Assembly: GCF_028640845.1 (NCBI RefSeq)
Contig: NC_080539.1
Span: forward strand, 106,046,554-106,110,553
Direction of reading: 5' to 3'
Length of the DNA: 64,000 nucleotides
Source of the DNA: Ahaetulla prasina
Taxonomy: Eukaryota; Chordata; Lepidosauria; Squamata; Colubridae
The notes below the pieces were generated by a model. It worked only from the letters and a program-made list of their open reading frames with translations. It did not search any database and was not told the origin of the DNA. A program made the translations under genes and the position numbers. Below, one piece after another: positions 43,619-56,880 of the stretch; within the stretch, counting starts at the first letter, position 1, and the number at the start of each line of letters is the position of its first letter.

Positions 43619-45984
43619 AAAGATATCATTCAGATTAGGGATCCAAGTTCGGCAGCTTGAAAAAGTCTGAAAATCTTTGCCATAAGATATAGATATGGGG
43701 AGGAGCTGGGAACAGCTTATGTTTATAAAACACAAATTCAGTAGGCTTTGGCACAGTGTCCAGTGATGTTCTTTGGATCCTAACCGTGCTGCAGAGCAGG
43801 GTAGAATGAAGAGGGATGCCCATCAAAGGGCTAGAAATTCACTGTACAAACATTTGAGGGCTCATGAAAAAGTTCAGGAAACATGGGGAGGGGGGGTAGC
43901 ACACCCCTTCCTCTTCCCTGGAGAATCAAAATATCACAGAATGTGGATTCCATTCTGTGTGGTTCCTTCCAACAGAGCTTTCCTTTGTAGGTGTTTAGGG
44001 AGCGACTCACCACTGTGAAAGAAACACCTCTTTGAAAACGACCCTGCTTAGAGAGTTATTTATTCACTTTCATTTCAACTCATCTGCCTACAAAAATAAC
44101 AACGATGGGAATGCGTTCAGGTAGGGTGCTTGTGATTACAGCTGGGGTGGGCAGAACGTAGGCATTTTCGACTGATTTCAACATAATTTTATTATTTTTT
44201 AAATTTCTTACTCATGTGGGTGGCCTGTTCTCTGAACTATGGACTTCTAGATGGGGGAAAAAAAATATTCCAGGAGTTTTAATGGTCTTTCAAGAATAAC
44301 TTTCAAGAATAAGATGCTTTTGGAAAGTACTCATATTATGCTATAATTGCTGGTGGTGTGTCAAGATAGCATTAGAAAATGGTAGACTTACGAACAGTAG
44401 ACTTCCTTGAAAGCAGTCCAAAAGGATTCTTTCCTGAACCACAACAAATAGGGGGAAATCTTGTAGATTTTAGGCAACTTACACCTGGGTTACCCATAGT
44501 ACATCAAGGACTTACAAATATCTTACAAGCAGTATGAACCATGTTAATTGTGTATTCATAATATTACACCTCTGAATAACATATCCTATTCATTACAGTT
44601 GTATTCATGGAATCTGCAAACTGCTGAAAGATCACACGGGCCAAAATTATGCAATATACACTGGTATGGATCCTAATCTGCCAAAACCATTTTGCTGCAT
44701 CAATCTTTATCAGCTGGATTCATTTCAGGCTGGATTCATGTCAGGCTGGAGATTAATAAAATATAGAATTCAAACTATTTATGCAGGTATGCAATCCATG
44801 TCAAAAATAGGAATGTCCCTAACAGAAATGCCCTTTTCTTAATATCACAGAGGGGTGTTTTTTTTTTTACATGAGATAGAATTTTACATCAAATCGCAAT
44901 TCTTTTAAATCCCCAAATTTAAATGTTGATCATAGAGAGTTGAAAAGATGAACCTTAATATTCATTAACTCTATATGCACCTAACTGCACTGAACTCAGT
45001 AGAACTTACACTGCTTAAGGAAATTTATTCATCTCCCAATGTCGGAAACACAGCCTTATGTTAAGGCCCATTTAGTGGTCTGTATGTTAAGGACATCCTA
45101 TTTTGCAATTTTCCTGCCTATTTTCCACAGCATTACACCAGAATAAAAAGAAATTTTAGCTCCCCAAAGAAATATTAAATGCACTGAGGATCTAAAACAA
45201 AGATTGCTTGGAGATGATCCATCCTTTACTAACTATGTACGTCCAGACTTTGCTCAAGTATGTAATCCTCAGAAACCTTCCTATATAATAATATCCAGCA
45301 GCCAGGATCATTGATAATATAGAAACACCTGGCTGAACTCATATATAGATCATGTTTGTCCACTGTTGTCCGGCACTAAAATATCTTCTTACTAGGAAGT
45401 TTATTTTGCTGTGGTTCTTGCCTTGCTCATTAAGCTTGAGGAAGGAGATCTGATGTACATTATCATTGATGTGGTTTGCATGTATTTTTCCAGGGAGCTT
45501 TGCCAACCACTTTCATTCAGAAATGGCCTTAATTTGCATTCCTTTCCTTTTGACCACAGTGATATTAAACATGAGTTCAGGGCTGCTGTTAACATACTGC
45601 CTAGTAAAATCCACTGCCTTCCACTCCTTCCAGCTATCTATCAACAATTCATGTTGGGAAGCCATTTTCATTATTTAAAACATCAAACCTTGTTCATTGT
45701 TTCATTCTGCATTCTCTGGAAATCATTTTCACCAATAAATAGCAGTTATGAAACACACATTGCAAGATTACCCTGTTTTTCCATCCAAGATTAACCAGAG
45801 TATCTTTCAACAGAATCCTAACTAAGTAGAACAACATAACTGAGCTTTAGGAGATCTAGTTATTCTAGGTCTTCATCAACTCTCCAGTGCAAAAGTGTCT
45901 GTGTTATAAATTCTACTGGCTGTTTTATTTTTCCCATCACTATTCTCTCTTTCCTTGATGGTTTCCCACTTTTTCTGGCAAGGA
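43619..45984. other. Unassigned; two weak minus-strand exon candidates
   Basis: No repeat recognised except a short tandem (CAGGCTGGATTCAT doubled at about 44720-44755). Weak exon candidates at 44570-44613 and 45329-45375 are listed as findings. Confidence 0.3.
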
Positions 45985-46680
45985 AAACCAAATGCACAGC
46001 TATGGAATAGGTAGTACATGGCTCAACAGCAGAAACTGTGAGAGGGATCTAGGAGTCCTAGTGGACAATCACTTAAATATGAGTCAGCAATGTGCTGCAG
46101 CTACCAAAAAAATAAATGCAGTCCTAGGCTGCATCAACAGAGGGCTAGTATCAAGGTCACATGGAGTATTAGTACTGCTTTATAATGCCTCGGTAAGATC
46201 ACACTTGCAATACTGCATCCAGTTTTGGTCACCACGATACAAAAAAAAAGATGTCAAGACTCTAGAAAATGTGCAGAGAAAAACAACAAAGATGATTAAG
46301 GGGCTGGAGGCTAAAACATATGACGAGCAGTTGCAGGACATGTCTAGTCTAATGAAGAGAAGGACTAGGGATGACATATAGCAATCTTCCAATATTTGAG
46401 GGGCTGTCACAGAGAAGATGAGGTCAACCTATTCTCCAAAGCATCTGAGAACAGGACAAGTAGTAATGGATGGAAACCTAGAACCAAGGAGTAATTTCCT
46501 GACAGCGAGAACAATTAACTAGTGGAACCGCTTGCCTCTTGAGTTGTAGATGATTCATTACTGGAAGTTTTCAAGAAGAGACTGGGCAGCAATTTGTCCG
46601 GAATGGTATAAGTAGGGGGTTGGATTAGAATACCTCCAAGATCCCTTGCAACTCTGTTATTCTGTATTCTCCTGAGTATT
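45985..46680 (+). mobile_element. CR1 LINE, 3' part (L3/Snake1-like)
   Basis: A 129-codon piece reads CERDLGVLVDNHLNMSQQCA, NAVLGCINRGLVSRS and VRSHLQYCIQFWSPRYKKD-like text, the C-terminal part of CR1 ORF2 after the reverse transcriptase core. The frame then breaks, and the 3' UTR ends GGGGGTTGGATTAGAATACC and TTCTGTATTC. Confidence 0.85.
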
Positions 46681-48187
46681 TCACAGGACTCTTCTTCTAG
46701 CATGATATTGGCTTTTTCACAATAACCATCATGGTCCTGCATTCTCCATTCATCCTAAGCAGATGTCAATTGTTCCTAAATATTGTCAACTTCAGTGTGC
46801 ATTTAATCTGGTTTGATAGTCAGATGGAACACAGTAACTTTGATTTTCACTTGGGGAAGAACAGGTTGGTGTGAACTTGCTCTGTTCCATTCCTAGACTT
46901 CTATAAAGCTCAGTACCTATTCTAATCCTTTAGAACTTTGGCCTGCTATGAAAGTTGGCATTGCCACTATTATGATACGCATGTGCAAAGGTGAACTTTT
47001 GGGGGATTTTCCACTTGCTTAGAAGTGTCTAAATAACCAGATAGGATTAGCCAATGCAATTGCACTGTTGGAAATTCCTTGTGTGAAATTGGCTAGATAA
47101 GTTGGCTTGTATGGGTCTTTTACCTGGGAAAATAACTTAATGTGTCCTTGCATGTTGGACCAGGACTTCACAGATTCTTAATAAAGCATAACTGTAATAA
47201 ACCTGCATATGTGGCTGTCAGCTTTGGAAGCCATACTTGGCTGGAAGCCTCCGTGCTGCCACCTTCTCCTGTGTGGAAAAGTAGGAGGGGGGGATTTAGT
47301 AGAGGGGTTGTCTTTAGACATAACAGCATTCTTCCTTTCGTCAAGGTCAGGCCAATCCTGCATCTGGAGAAGGAGTGGTCGGAGTGCTGCTTCGAGATGG
47401 GACGGTTGGCGATTGAAGCATGTGTTCAACTGAGGAGTGAGGGGATGGTTTTGGGGGATTTGATTTACTGAGGAAAAACCTGAATATCTCAGATTCGGGT
47501 TTTCCCAGATGTGTCAATTTACCTATCCTAGTAAACAGAACTTTGAAAGATGCTTGCTTCCGAGTTTTTACTTGAGCAGGGGGAGGGGGGCGTTTCTGGA
47601 ATGCTGGCACTGGCATTTTTCATTCAATCTTAGATAAAGATTTGCCTGCTAATTTGGCCCCATGACTGCTCCTTCATTATTCTTTTTTCAGAAATGGTAG
47701 AACAGCCTTCTGTTATGCCATGTCTCACTCTGATCCAGGCATCAGTGGAACTGATCTGAAGCTGAAATTACCATGTTTAAAAAGTTCAGGTCTATTGAGC
47801 TATAAAATGACAGTGTTGTAAATTTATTTTGAAAACATGCAGAGGAATAATTGGACAAAGCCTCTATTGCTATTACAGATTTAATTCCAATCAAGTTTCA
47901 TCCTTAAGCAAGACTTAAAGAGTAAGTTCATCCCAAACAAGGGATATTAGAAAGTTTACTAAAGTTTGATAGATCTGCCTGTTTCTCCCGCTCAGTGGCC
48001 ATAGAATTTTCTAAGAACTGCTCAAAAAATGTAACAGTATAAAAGGATACACTAAAATGTCACAAAATCTGAGTTATAGCTGGGTATACTCTTATCAGGG
48101 ATATGTTTATTAATTTTCTTCTTTTTAATAGAGTGTCAGGAATACAAATGTCACATTGCTTAATTTTTTAATTTTAATTTTAATTTA
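46681..48187. other. Unassigned; possible LTR-like stretch
   Basis: About 47100-47260 has two AATAAA-type signals close together (TTAATAAAGCATAACTGTAATAAACC), as in some LTRs, but I could not find ends or a target duplication. Small GC-rich frames at 47140-47470 and 47347-47616 overlap antisense to each other and carry no known motif. Confidence 0.3.
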
Positions 48188-49195
48188 ATAGTGATTGGCC
48201 TCATTCAAGCAACTATGAATCTGCATACAGACAGGAGGTTGAACAACTAGCCTTGTGGTACAACCAGAACAATCTTGAACTAAATACACTCAAAACCTTA
48301 GAAATGGTGGTGGATTTTAGAAGAAAACCTCCTATACTACCGCCTCTTACAACACTAGACAACACAGTATCAACAGTAGAGTGCTTCAAGTTTCTAGGTT
48401 CTATCATATCTCAAGACTTAAAATGGACACCTAATATCAAAAACATCATCAAAAAAGCTCAACAAAGAATGTTCTTTCTGCACCAACTCAGAAAGCTCAA
48501 ACTGCCCAGGGAGCTGCTGATTAAGTTCTACAGAGGAATTATTCAGTCTGTCATCTGCACCTCCATAACTGTCTGGTTTGGCTCTGCAACCAAACAAGAC
48601 AAACACAGACTTCAACAGATAATTAGAACTGCAGAAAAAATAATTACTACCAACCTGCCTTCCATTGAGGATCTGTATACTGCACTAGTCAAAAAGAGGA
48701 CTGTGAAAATATCTACAGACCCCTCCCATCCTGGACATAAATTGTTTCAGCTTCTACCCTCAAAAAGATGCTATAGGGCACTGCACACCAAAACAACTAG
48801 ACACAAGGACAGTTTTCCCTGAATGCCATCACTCTGCTTAACAACTAATTCCCACAACACTGTCAAATAATTTACTGAGACTGTATTGCTATTCTTTTTC
48901 TCTTCCTTACTAGTATCTATCTCTTCCCACTTATTACTATAACCATGTTGCTTGTTTCTTTCAATTGTATTGTTTTTGTTTCCTAGTACGATTTGATAGC
49001 TTATTAGTAACCTTGACTATCACTAAGTGTTGTATCTTTTTATTCTAGATGAATGTATTTTATTCTCCTTATGCACACTGAGAGTATATACACCTAAGAC
49101 AAATTCTTTGTGTGTCCTATCACACTTGGCCAATAAAGAATTCTATTCTTTTCTATTTTCTATTCTGTTCTGTTCTGTTCTATTTTCCATGTTCT
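48188..49195 (+). mobile_element. Rex1-like LINE, 3' half
   Basis: A 189-codon frame (48253-48822) covers LELNTLKTLEMVVDFRRK, FKFLGSIISQDLKWTPN, IKKAQQRMFFLHQLRKLKL, ICTSITVWFGSATKQD and PSHPGHKLFQLLPS, the region after the reverse transcriptase active site in Rex1/Babar-type elements. Sequence upstream (AYRQEVEQLALWYNQNN) belongs to the same protein. The 3' UTR ends CACACTTGGCCAATAAAGAATTC, then TTCTA/TTCTG pentamers to about 49195. Confidence 0.85.
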
Positions 49196-49540
49196 ATTCA
49201 TGATGGCATGATAGTTCAATGATTAAGATGCTGGGCTTGCCAGCTGGAAAGCTGACAGCCTGAGTTTGGGACATGAGTGCCATGCAATGGGGTGAGCTCC
49301 TGTTACTTGCCCCAGCTCCTGCCAACCTAGCAGTTTGAAAGCATGCAAATGCAAGTAGATAAATAGGTACCACCTTGGTAGGAAGATAATAGCTCTCCGT
49401 GACATCATGCTGGCCACATGACCGCAGACATGTCTTCAGATAGTACTGGCTCAATGGCCTTGAAATGGAGATGAGCACTGCCCCCTATAGTTGGCAACAA
49501 CTAGCGGAGTAAAATCCACAAGGACTCCTTTTACTTATTC
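49196..49540 (+). mobile_element. tRNA-derived SINE with TTTAC-type tail
   Basis: Head GATGGCATGATAGTTCAATG and GAGCTCCTGTTACTTGCCCC, middle GCTGGCCACATGACC, and end GGAGATGAGCACTGCCCCCTA, closing in TCCTTTTACTTA. Same family as 55523-55885. It abuts the Rex1-like tail. Confidence 0.75.
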
Positions 49541-51965
49541 ATACTTTGCTTTTCAAATTTTCCCTTTGAATTGCTGTATTTCTTTTGGAAAATTCAACCT
49601 TCAATAATCCGGATTTAAGTTCATACGCAGTCATGAGAACTCAACTTAGTTCACAGTATTATTGAAAGAATTAAACTGGAAAAAAACAAAATTTACTTGC
49701 ATGATTGAGCTTCTAAGGAAATGCAAGATGTAACACAATCTTATTGCAGGATGAAATGCAATAAGAAACATATGATGGTATATATTTCTCTGGATATTGA
49801 CTTATGGTGCAGACTGTCTATGTATCCACATCCTTTTTCATGTTTTATGTGACTGGATTGTGTGAAATGCTAACCCTACTTTGCACAGATGGGTGTGTGC
49901 ATGCCTGTTTTTGCATCTACAAAAGCTCAGTCATAATATGTGATGTTAACTGATGCTGAACCAAAATTAAGGATTATCCCCCAACATTCAATTCAGTTTT
50001 ATCGACTATAAATAGTGTTTTTTGGTGAAAAAAAAAGTTGATGAAAATTCAGACCAACTCAGTGGGAATCATTCTACCGTATGTATTGTTAGATAAGAAA
50101 TGAGTGATAAATATAGATGTCAATAAAGGAGAATATTTGTAGCTCAGGGTTGAAATGAGGGAACTAACATTGATGATGTTACCTAGTTTGGGTAATGAAA
50201 TGTATGTAAAAAATAAGCTCAGAGAGCAGCAAGGACCCTCCAATATAATGTCCTCATTATTTGCTCCCTGATACTACTCCTAAATGCTAGTACAAGCCAT
50301 CAGAAAGTTCTCTTCCTATAGACTTTTATAAACCAGGAAATGTGGGCAGGTAAATACATCTGTAGGATGATGTAATAAGCGAGAAAGCAGCCTCTACTTT
50401 GTAATAATTACATTTTGTTGTTTGACATCAAAAAAATAAATTGTTTCGCAATGCACCGCGTGAATGATGTGGAAAAACGGAAGGATTTTCCCCCCTCTTT
50501 TTTGTAGAGAAACAAAGCTTTCAACACTGGAAGATGGGGGTCAACAGAAAATTAATCACAGCTTTCTGAAAGCCAATCTGTGCAAAGTCTGTTGGACTTC
50601 TTCAGCAATGGACACCTTGCCAAGGCTGGAACCAGCAAAGCCTGAAGATTTTCCAAAGGCAGTCATGGAAATGTTTACTTACATTCCCAACTGCTGCCGC
50701 CTTTCACACAGATTGACACATCTAAGCTATTCTCTCTTGTGTTGTCCAGTGTTTTGAGGTGGAGACCATCTTGGAGACATTATGATATATCTTTCTTTCC
50801 AGAATAATATGTGAATAGCTTAAATTACTTTGCATACTGGAGTACCTATAGCTTGGAACAACTCGCAGGCCTTGCAGGTTGCAGGCCTTGCTGCTTCTCC
50901 CCAAATAAGGTCACTGAATGGAAGAAGTTAGTCTGTTATATATTTTCTGTTGTTGCTGAAAAAATGGGCATTTTGAAATTGAGAGCTCCTCTCCAAATAC
51001 ACATCTTTAATGTGTATTCAGCCTTAAATGTCCTACATATAAAAGGGAAGGCATTCAAAACCATACGTAATTGAAAATTAGTACCAGAACTTAAAAATAA
51101 TTCCGATTTCCTAAGAAGCCATTTTTTTAACAGTGTACAATTACACACATGAACTGTTGGGCAGATGCATGGAGAAGACATGGTTTGAAAATGAGAAAAA
51201 CTGTTTTCTTTCTCAACAGCATGTGGGAGCAAATTCAAAGCCATTTATGTTTCCTAACCACAAAGCTTTTTTTAAAAAAAAATATAAATGTTCTGTTTTG
51301 CACAGGACAGATGTTGTCTACAAACTAGTTACAACCTAGTTACAAATCCAAGGGCAGTTGAATCCAACTTCCTGCTTGAAGAAACACATCCAGACAATAA
51401 AGCTGTGCAGTAGCAGCCAACTATGGACCTGTTTTAAAAAAATGGAAAGGCTGTGGTAGGGCTGTTGCATCCAATGGGAAGATAATGAACTGCAATCATT
51501 TTAAAAACTGAATTAGAAAATGAAATGATTCAAACAAAACATGCACTCATACATTATAAAATTAATTTGAAAAAAGTATAAGAATCACTTTTTGTTATAG
51601 ATTTGATATACACTGGTCACAAGTTGTCACCCAATTATCTGAACCAGCAGAGAGTTGCGTAGTCTTATACAGACAGCTGTTGTTTGTTTGGGTTTTCTTT
51701 TCATAATTGTCATATGCTTTGAATTTACAAAGGAGGAAAACATCAGATTCGCCAAATAGGAAGGCACAGTCTTCCTATTTAGTAGTAATCTCGATGACAT
51801 AATTATTTAAAACATAGGTCACTGTCAGCAGACAGTTATCAAGAATAATTCATATTGAACATATTGAAGGTATTTTCTGAGTAGATCGTGTATATGCGGT
51901 CATAAGAGGTGGCTTGTTGGAGTAGATCAAAAGATCTAACGTTGTTTTGAAGAATCAGAACAATT
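49541..51965. other. Unassigned, 2.4 kb
   Basis: No repeat or gene recognised on either strand. Several donor-like sites exist (for example 50184 minus, 50348 plus) but none with a convincing exon. Confidence 0.4.
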
Positions 51966-52150
51966 TCATTCGTTCGTTCGTTCATTCATTCATTGATTCA
52001 TTCATTCATTCAATTTCTATAGGTGCCTATCTTAGTCAGTGACTCTGGGAGATTTACAATTCAAAAAAATATATTACAATCAAAATACTGAAAACATTTT
52101 AAAGCAATAAAAACATCCAAAATATACATGGCAGCTAGGATACTTGTGCA
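51966..52150 (-). mobile_element. L2/CR1-like LINE 3' end with (CATT)n tail
   Basis: (TTCG/TTCA)n at 51967-52012 is followed by CAATTTCTATAGGTGCCTATC and GTCAGTGACTCTGGGAG, the reverse of a LINE 3' stem. Old, 3' end only. Confidence 0.65.
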
Positions 52151-52206
52151 GTTAGCAATACAACCAGGAAATGGGACCCTTGACATATTCAGCACTCCAG
52201 GCTTGG

Positions 52207-52855
52207 GAACATTTTTTTTTTATTTTTTTATTTGTCAAACACAACAGTATATATAAGTATAAGCATGAAATAACCATATGAATTGGATACAATCAAAGGG
52301 AACATTAGGACAGGAACGGTAGGCACGCTGGTGCTCTTATGCACGCCCCTTACAGACCTCTTAGGAATGGGGTGAGGTCAAAGCTTTGGGGATTTTGGGA
52401 GGAGACCACAGAGTCAGGTAGTGCATTCCAGGTATTAACAACTCTGTTACTGAAGTCATATTTTCTATAATCAAGATTGGAGCGGTTCACTTTAAGTTTA
52501 AATCTATTGTGTGCTCGTGTATTGTTGCGATTGAAGCTGAAGTAGTCTTCAACAGGAAGGACATTGTAGCAGATGATTTTATGAGTTATACTCAGGTCAT
52601 GCCGAAGGCAGCGGAGTTCTAAATTTTCTAAACCCCGGATTTCAAGTCTGGTGGCATAAGGTATTTTATTGTGATCAGAGGAGTGGAGAACTCTTCTTGT
52701 AAAATATTTCTGGACATGCTCAATTGTATTAATGTCCGAAAGCCAAGTTTTTAGGGTCTTACAAAAGGCTAATAGGATTTGAGCCATTCTGATCTCTGAA
52801 GGCAGGATGTTCCACAAAGCAGGGGCTAGTTTGAGAGAAAAACAACCCCCACCCC
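52207..52855 (-). mobile_element. CR1-group LINE, C-terminal part
   Basis: A 155-codon minus frame (52817-52350) reads MWNILPSEIR, INTIEHVQKYFTRRV, LEIRGLENLELRCLRHDLS and FSNRVVNTWNALPDSVV, the C-terminal domain typical of CR1-group LINE proteins. A 3' UTR of about 140 bases ends in an A-rich tail (T-run at 52212). The long open frame suggests a fairly recent copy, but it starts mid-protein. Confidence 0.8.
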
Positions 52856-53289
52856 GACTTTTAGTCCTTGTCAGTTGATACTTTTTGGCTGACAGGATCT
52901 ACAGCAAAGGTGATTGGTCTACAATCTAGTTTTAACCATACTTCATTTACCTGTTTTAAAGATTTTAAGGCAATTGCTGTAACATAGACCTTGGTCCCAA
53001 ATTCAGGGAATTAGCACCCTCAGAGAACTCCCAGAGAATTGCAATTCACTTTATGCAAAGCCTACAGTCATCTCTATCGTAAAAGGACTCTACGGAGTTT
53101 TTTCTCTTCCAAATAAATACTACTTTTGAGCAGACAAAAACACCTTTACTTCACAAAAGTTCTACAGTTCTACTGTTTTCTGCAGTAGAAAAAAACAGTA
53201 GAGACCCACAGTATCACACAGGTACAAGGATATCTTTAAATAACATTAAGTTCTGGAACTCACTAAGAGGTATCTTTTTGTGCTGCATT
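52856..53289. other. Unassigned
   Basis: May continue the LINE above for some distance (reverse-strand traces near 52930), but no clear end is visible. A small hairpin (TCTACTGTTTT arms) lies at 53166-53202. Confidence 0.3.
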
Positions 53290-53565
53290 TTGATTGCATT
53301 GTGATTGCATTTTGGGCACTTGGCAACAGGCCCACATTTAGGGCCATTTGCAGCATCCTTCTGTCACATGACTACAATTTACATATTTTTTGGCCAGAAA
53401 CCTGTGGTTACTTCTGATAAAAAGTCTATTTAAAGACTGAGGATTCACTTAAGACAATCACACACACAAAAAAAGTCATGTGGGTCATGTGATGACCAGT
53501 TTAACAGACATGAATTATGACTGTAATTCTGGGCTAACTTTATGTTTGAAAGTTGAGGACTAAAC
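53290..53565 (-). mobile_element. Old Tc1/mariner-type MITE
   Basis: GGGCACTTGGCAAC, CATGTGATGACC and TGTTTGAAAGTTGAGGACTA line up loosely with 58830-59191. Heavily diverged. Confidence 0.5.
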
Positions 53566-54424
53566 CCAATCTAATCCTTCTCCTCCATTAGAAAATGTGC
53601 ATAGTAACATCTGTCTCTACAAAAGACTTTGTAAGTTCAGCTCACATTAAATACTAATAGTATTTTTGACCTAATAATTTTTTTGAAAAAAAATAAGTAT
53701 TACACTAATAATATGTGTTCACTTTCCAATTAATATTTGGGTTTGAAGGAACTCTTCCTAGGACAGCAATAAAAGAAAAGCAAAATAGACCCTACAGTTC
53801 ACAAGAAGCTACAAAAATATGTTGTGGGGCAGACACTTCACCACAATCTATCAACAAAAAGGAAGGAATTTGCTTATTGGGAAGAAAACTCATAGTTCCT
53901 GAGGAGAACAGAGCTGCATATACAAGACTTATTTTTAGGTCATTGGCAGTCCAGATAGTTCCTCTATCAGAAGAGAATTGTCAACAATTTCCCTTGTCTA
54001 CTGTCTTCTCATTTTATTTGCTCCCATGTTTTAATTCTTCGCTGCTTTAAATGCATTCCAATTTCATCAACAGTTTATATTCTGTGCTCCACTTTCTCAT
54101 CATATGGACCTGCTGCAGATTGCAAGCTGGAATAGGTACCTGCCTTTCTGTTTTTGTCTCTACCAGTTGGGATTCTGACATAATCCACAATAGCCAACGA
54201 AGTAGTAATGGCAGGATGGTGATTGTATTGGAGGTTTTCAGAGTGTCATTCCATGAGAATTTAATGGATTCTGTGACAAACAAAAAGCAAAAAAAACAAG
54301 TTCACTTCAAACACAGCCAATTTTCCATCCCTACAGATTTTTCTCTTGATCAGGAGAAATTGGAAAGTTTTAATAAGCAGTTTTTTTCACCAGAAGAAAC
54401 TTCCTGTAAATTAAAAAGTTTAAA
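53566..54424. other. Unassigned
   Basis: Open frames of 111 and 130 codons on the plus strand show no motif or convincing splice context and are within chance for a window of this size. Confidence 0.35.
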
Positions 54425-54640
54425 GAGAGCCAGTAGTGGTTAAAGCACCAGGCTAGAAACCTGGAGATAGTGATTTTTTGTTCCACCTTAGTCACAAAGC
54501 CAGTTGGGTGCCCTTGGGTCAGTCACTCACTCCAAGTCCTAAGAAGGAGGCAATAGCAAACCACTTCTGAAGAATCTTGCCAAGAAAACTGCAGGGACTT
54601 GACTCGGCAGTTTCTGAGAATTGTAAGTTTTTTGCAAACG
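54425..54640 (+). mobile_element. tRNA-derived SINE (ACA/Squam-like)
   Basis: GAGCCAGTAGTGGTTAAAGC, then CTGGAGATAGTGATTTTTTG, GCCAGTTGGGTGCCCTTGGG and CAGTCACTC follow the layout of squamate tRNA SINEs with a B-box-like segment. The 3' end near GACTCGGCAGTTTCTG is uncertain. Confidence 0.65.
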
Positions 54641-55522
54641 GTGAAAGAAAGAGCCTATGTAGATAGATTCTTCTACTTATATACAATTGCTACAAATAAG
54701 TATAAATATTAAATTTATGCCTTTTCTGTTTGTATAAATACCCAGCCATAGTAGTAGTATATTGCAGTACTTTAAAAATACATCAAAAAACACAACCTTT
54801 TAGAGATTTCTGTTGGATCAGAATGTACCCACAGCTAATCCATAGATTAATCCCTCTCTTATGTTACAGGTTTATGAGGGCCAGATGGTTTAATTCCCGG
54901 GGGAAAGCAATTCTTCCCCTTTGTGGTTAAACAGTAAGGGAGAAATTTCCTCTTATTGTCTTTTGACTTTCTCTAGGAGAAATAGATACCATTGGCAAAT
55001 CAAGAATTTAAGACCACACATGCAAAATTATGGGGTTATTTTCTAGAAACAAGAAGCAATGTAGTCTACATATATTTCTATGCTGTTTTTAGTCTGTATG
55101 TGCTCAAAACATGCACCCAATTTTTCTGAAGCTGAATCACCATCTTATATGGCCCTAATTATCATCCCTTTCTTCTCATTCCCTTTTTTAAAACCTAAAC
55201 CTTTTCTTTAGGCCAAACACCCATCTGTATCTTTTTAAATTTACCATTCTGTATTCCTAATAAAGTCTAAAAAAAGATCAAGCCTTTCCCCCCGCCCCCA
55301 CATCAGTTTATATCCTGAATTTTTCCCTTAAAACCTGCCATCCTGTGTCCATCTTTAGAAGGGATGAACAAAATATGTTGGGAGTGTATGCCAAAAGTAT
55401 ACAGTATGCTTCCAGCAGATAAACCCAAGGCCTGAATGTCATCCAGCTGCCCAGTGGTAGCAAACAGCAGCTAAACAAGGCAACAGCAATACAGAGAAAT
55501 AACAGAGGCATATAGTTATATG
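54641..55522. other. Unassigned
   Basis: No repeat or gene recognised. Confidence 0.4.
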
Positions 55523-55885
55523 GGGCGTGGTGGCTCAGTGGCTAAGACGCTGAGCTTGTCGACGGAAAGATCGGCAGTTCAGCGGTTCGAATTCCTAGTG
55601 CTGCTGTGTAACCGGGTTAGCTCCCATTACTTGTCCCAGCTTCTGCCAACCTAACAGTTTCAAAAGCACGTAAAAATGCAAGTAGAAAAAATAGGGACCA
55701 CCTTTGGTGGGAAGATAACAGTGTTCCATGTGCCTTTGGCATTTGGTCATGCCAGCCACATGACCACGGAGACATCTTCAGTCAGCACTGGCTCTTCAGC
55801 TTTGAAACGGAGATGAGCACTGCCCCCTAGAGTCAGGAATGATTAGCACATATGTGCGAGGGGAACATTTACCTTTACCTTTATG
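55523..55885 (+). mobile_element. tRNA-derived SINE with (TTTACC)n tail
   Basis: Head GGCGTGGTGGCTCAGTGGC and GCGGTTCGAATTCC are clear A- and B-box-like segments of a tRNA promoter. The body includes GCCACATGACCACGGAG and ATGAGCACTGCCCCCTAGAG, and the tail is ACATTTACCTTTACCTTTA. About 360 bp; same family as 49196-49540 and better preserved. Confidence 0.8.
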
Positions 55886-56364
55886 GTTATTTTACTGACA
55901 ATGGAAAAGGCATTATTTCATTCTTCAAGGAAGAAGACAATGATAAGCCCTGTGTTTTAACATGAAAATCATATGGATAGATAATGTAAAGTGATAGATA
56001 ACCTAGTGCAGGACAATGGGTTCCGTATTTTAGAAAGCCCTCAATATGCATCTGAGAAAAAGCTGAGGATCTTTTGAGGTACTAATGGTGTTTATGATTT
56101 ATTGCTAGATTAAAGCCTCTAGGACGTCTGGTTGATGTTGTTCCCATTCAGGAAAAGAAAATCCCAAACAGCAAAGACAGATTTACAAGGGAAACATCTG
56201 TAGAAGTAAAAGTTGGACTTTGAAAAAAAGCAGATAGAAAGACTGTTGACACTCTTGAACTTTAGTGTTGGAGAAGTTCCTGGGAAGAGCATGGATATCT
56301 GAGAAAGCAAACAAATAGATCATAGAATAAATCAATCCACACTTGAGGCAAAAATGACCAGCCT
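55886..56364. other. Unassigned
   Basis: Nothing recognised. Confidence 0.4.
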
Positions 56365-56565
56365 CAAATTGTTATATTTTGGAGACATTATAAAGAATCC
56401 TAGTTCCCTTGAGAAGTATATAAAACTGAAAAAAAAAGGGAAAGAACAAGAAGAGGAAAAGAATCAACAGAAAGGTGGATGATTCAATTATTACAGCAAT
56501 AAGATGCATTGGAACACCTGAAGGGGACAGAGAAGGACTACCTATGTGATTGCTAAGAGATGACT
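56365..56565 (+). mobile_element. LINE 3'-end fragment (RWMI/RWMD type)
   Basis: AAGAACAAGAAGAGG, AGGTGGATGATTCAATT, ACACCTGAAGGGGACAG and GTGATTGCTAAGAG match the fragment at 7590-7790 and end at the same place. Confidence 0.5.
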
Positions 56566-56880
56566 ATGTACATAAACAAAGTCAAGTATTTCTACTATTA
56601 GATTTCATAAATTTCATTAGATTATATAACTTAAATGTGTGAATTGTTTTTTAAAAAGTTCTAAAAACAGGATCTTTTAGTTCCAATTCTTTCTTTTTCT
56701 TCTCTCTTATTTGTTTGAAAGATGGTCTCAAATTTAAGCCAAAGTCCTAGGATATTATTATACCTATACAGTTAGCTTTTCACATACTTTACAGTACTAG
56801 TTCTTTTAAGTAGAAATAACTTGCAGACAGGAAAGGAAAAAAGGGAAACAAAACTAAACATCCATTTAAGGCAGAAGGGA

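Noticed and set aside
55308..55511. 67-codon minus frame starting like a signal peptide
   Set aside because: No splice context, no conserved motif, length expected by chance.
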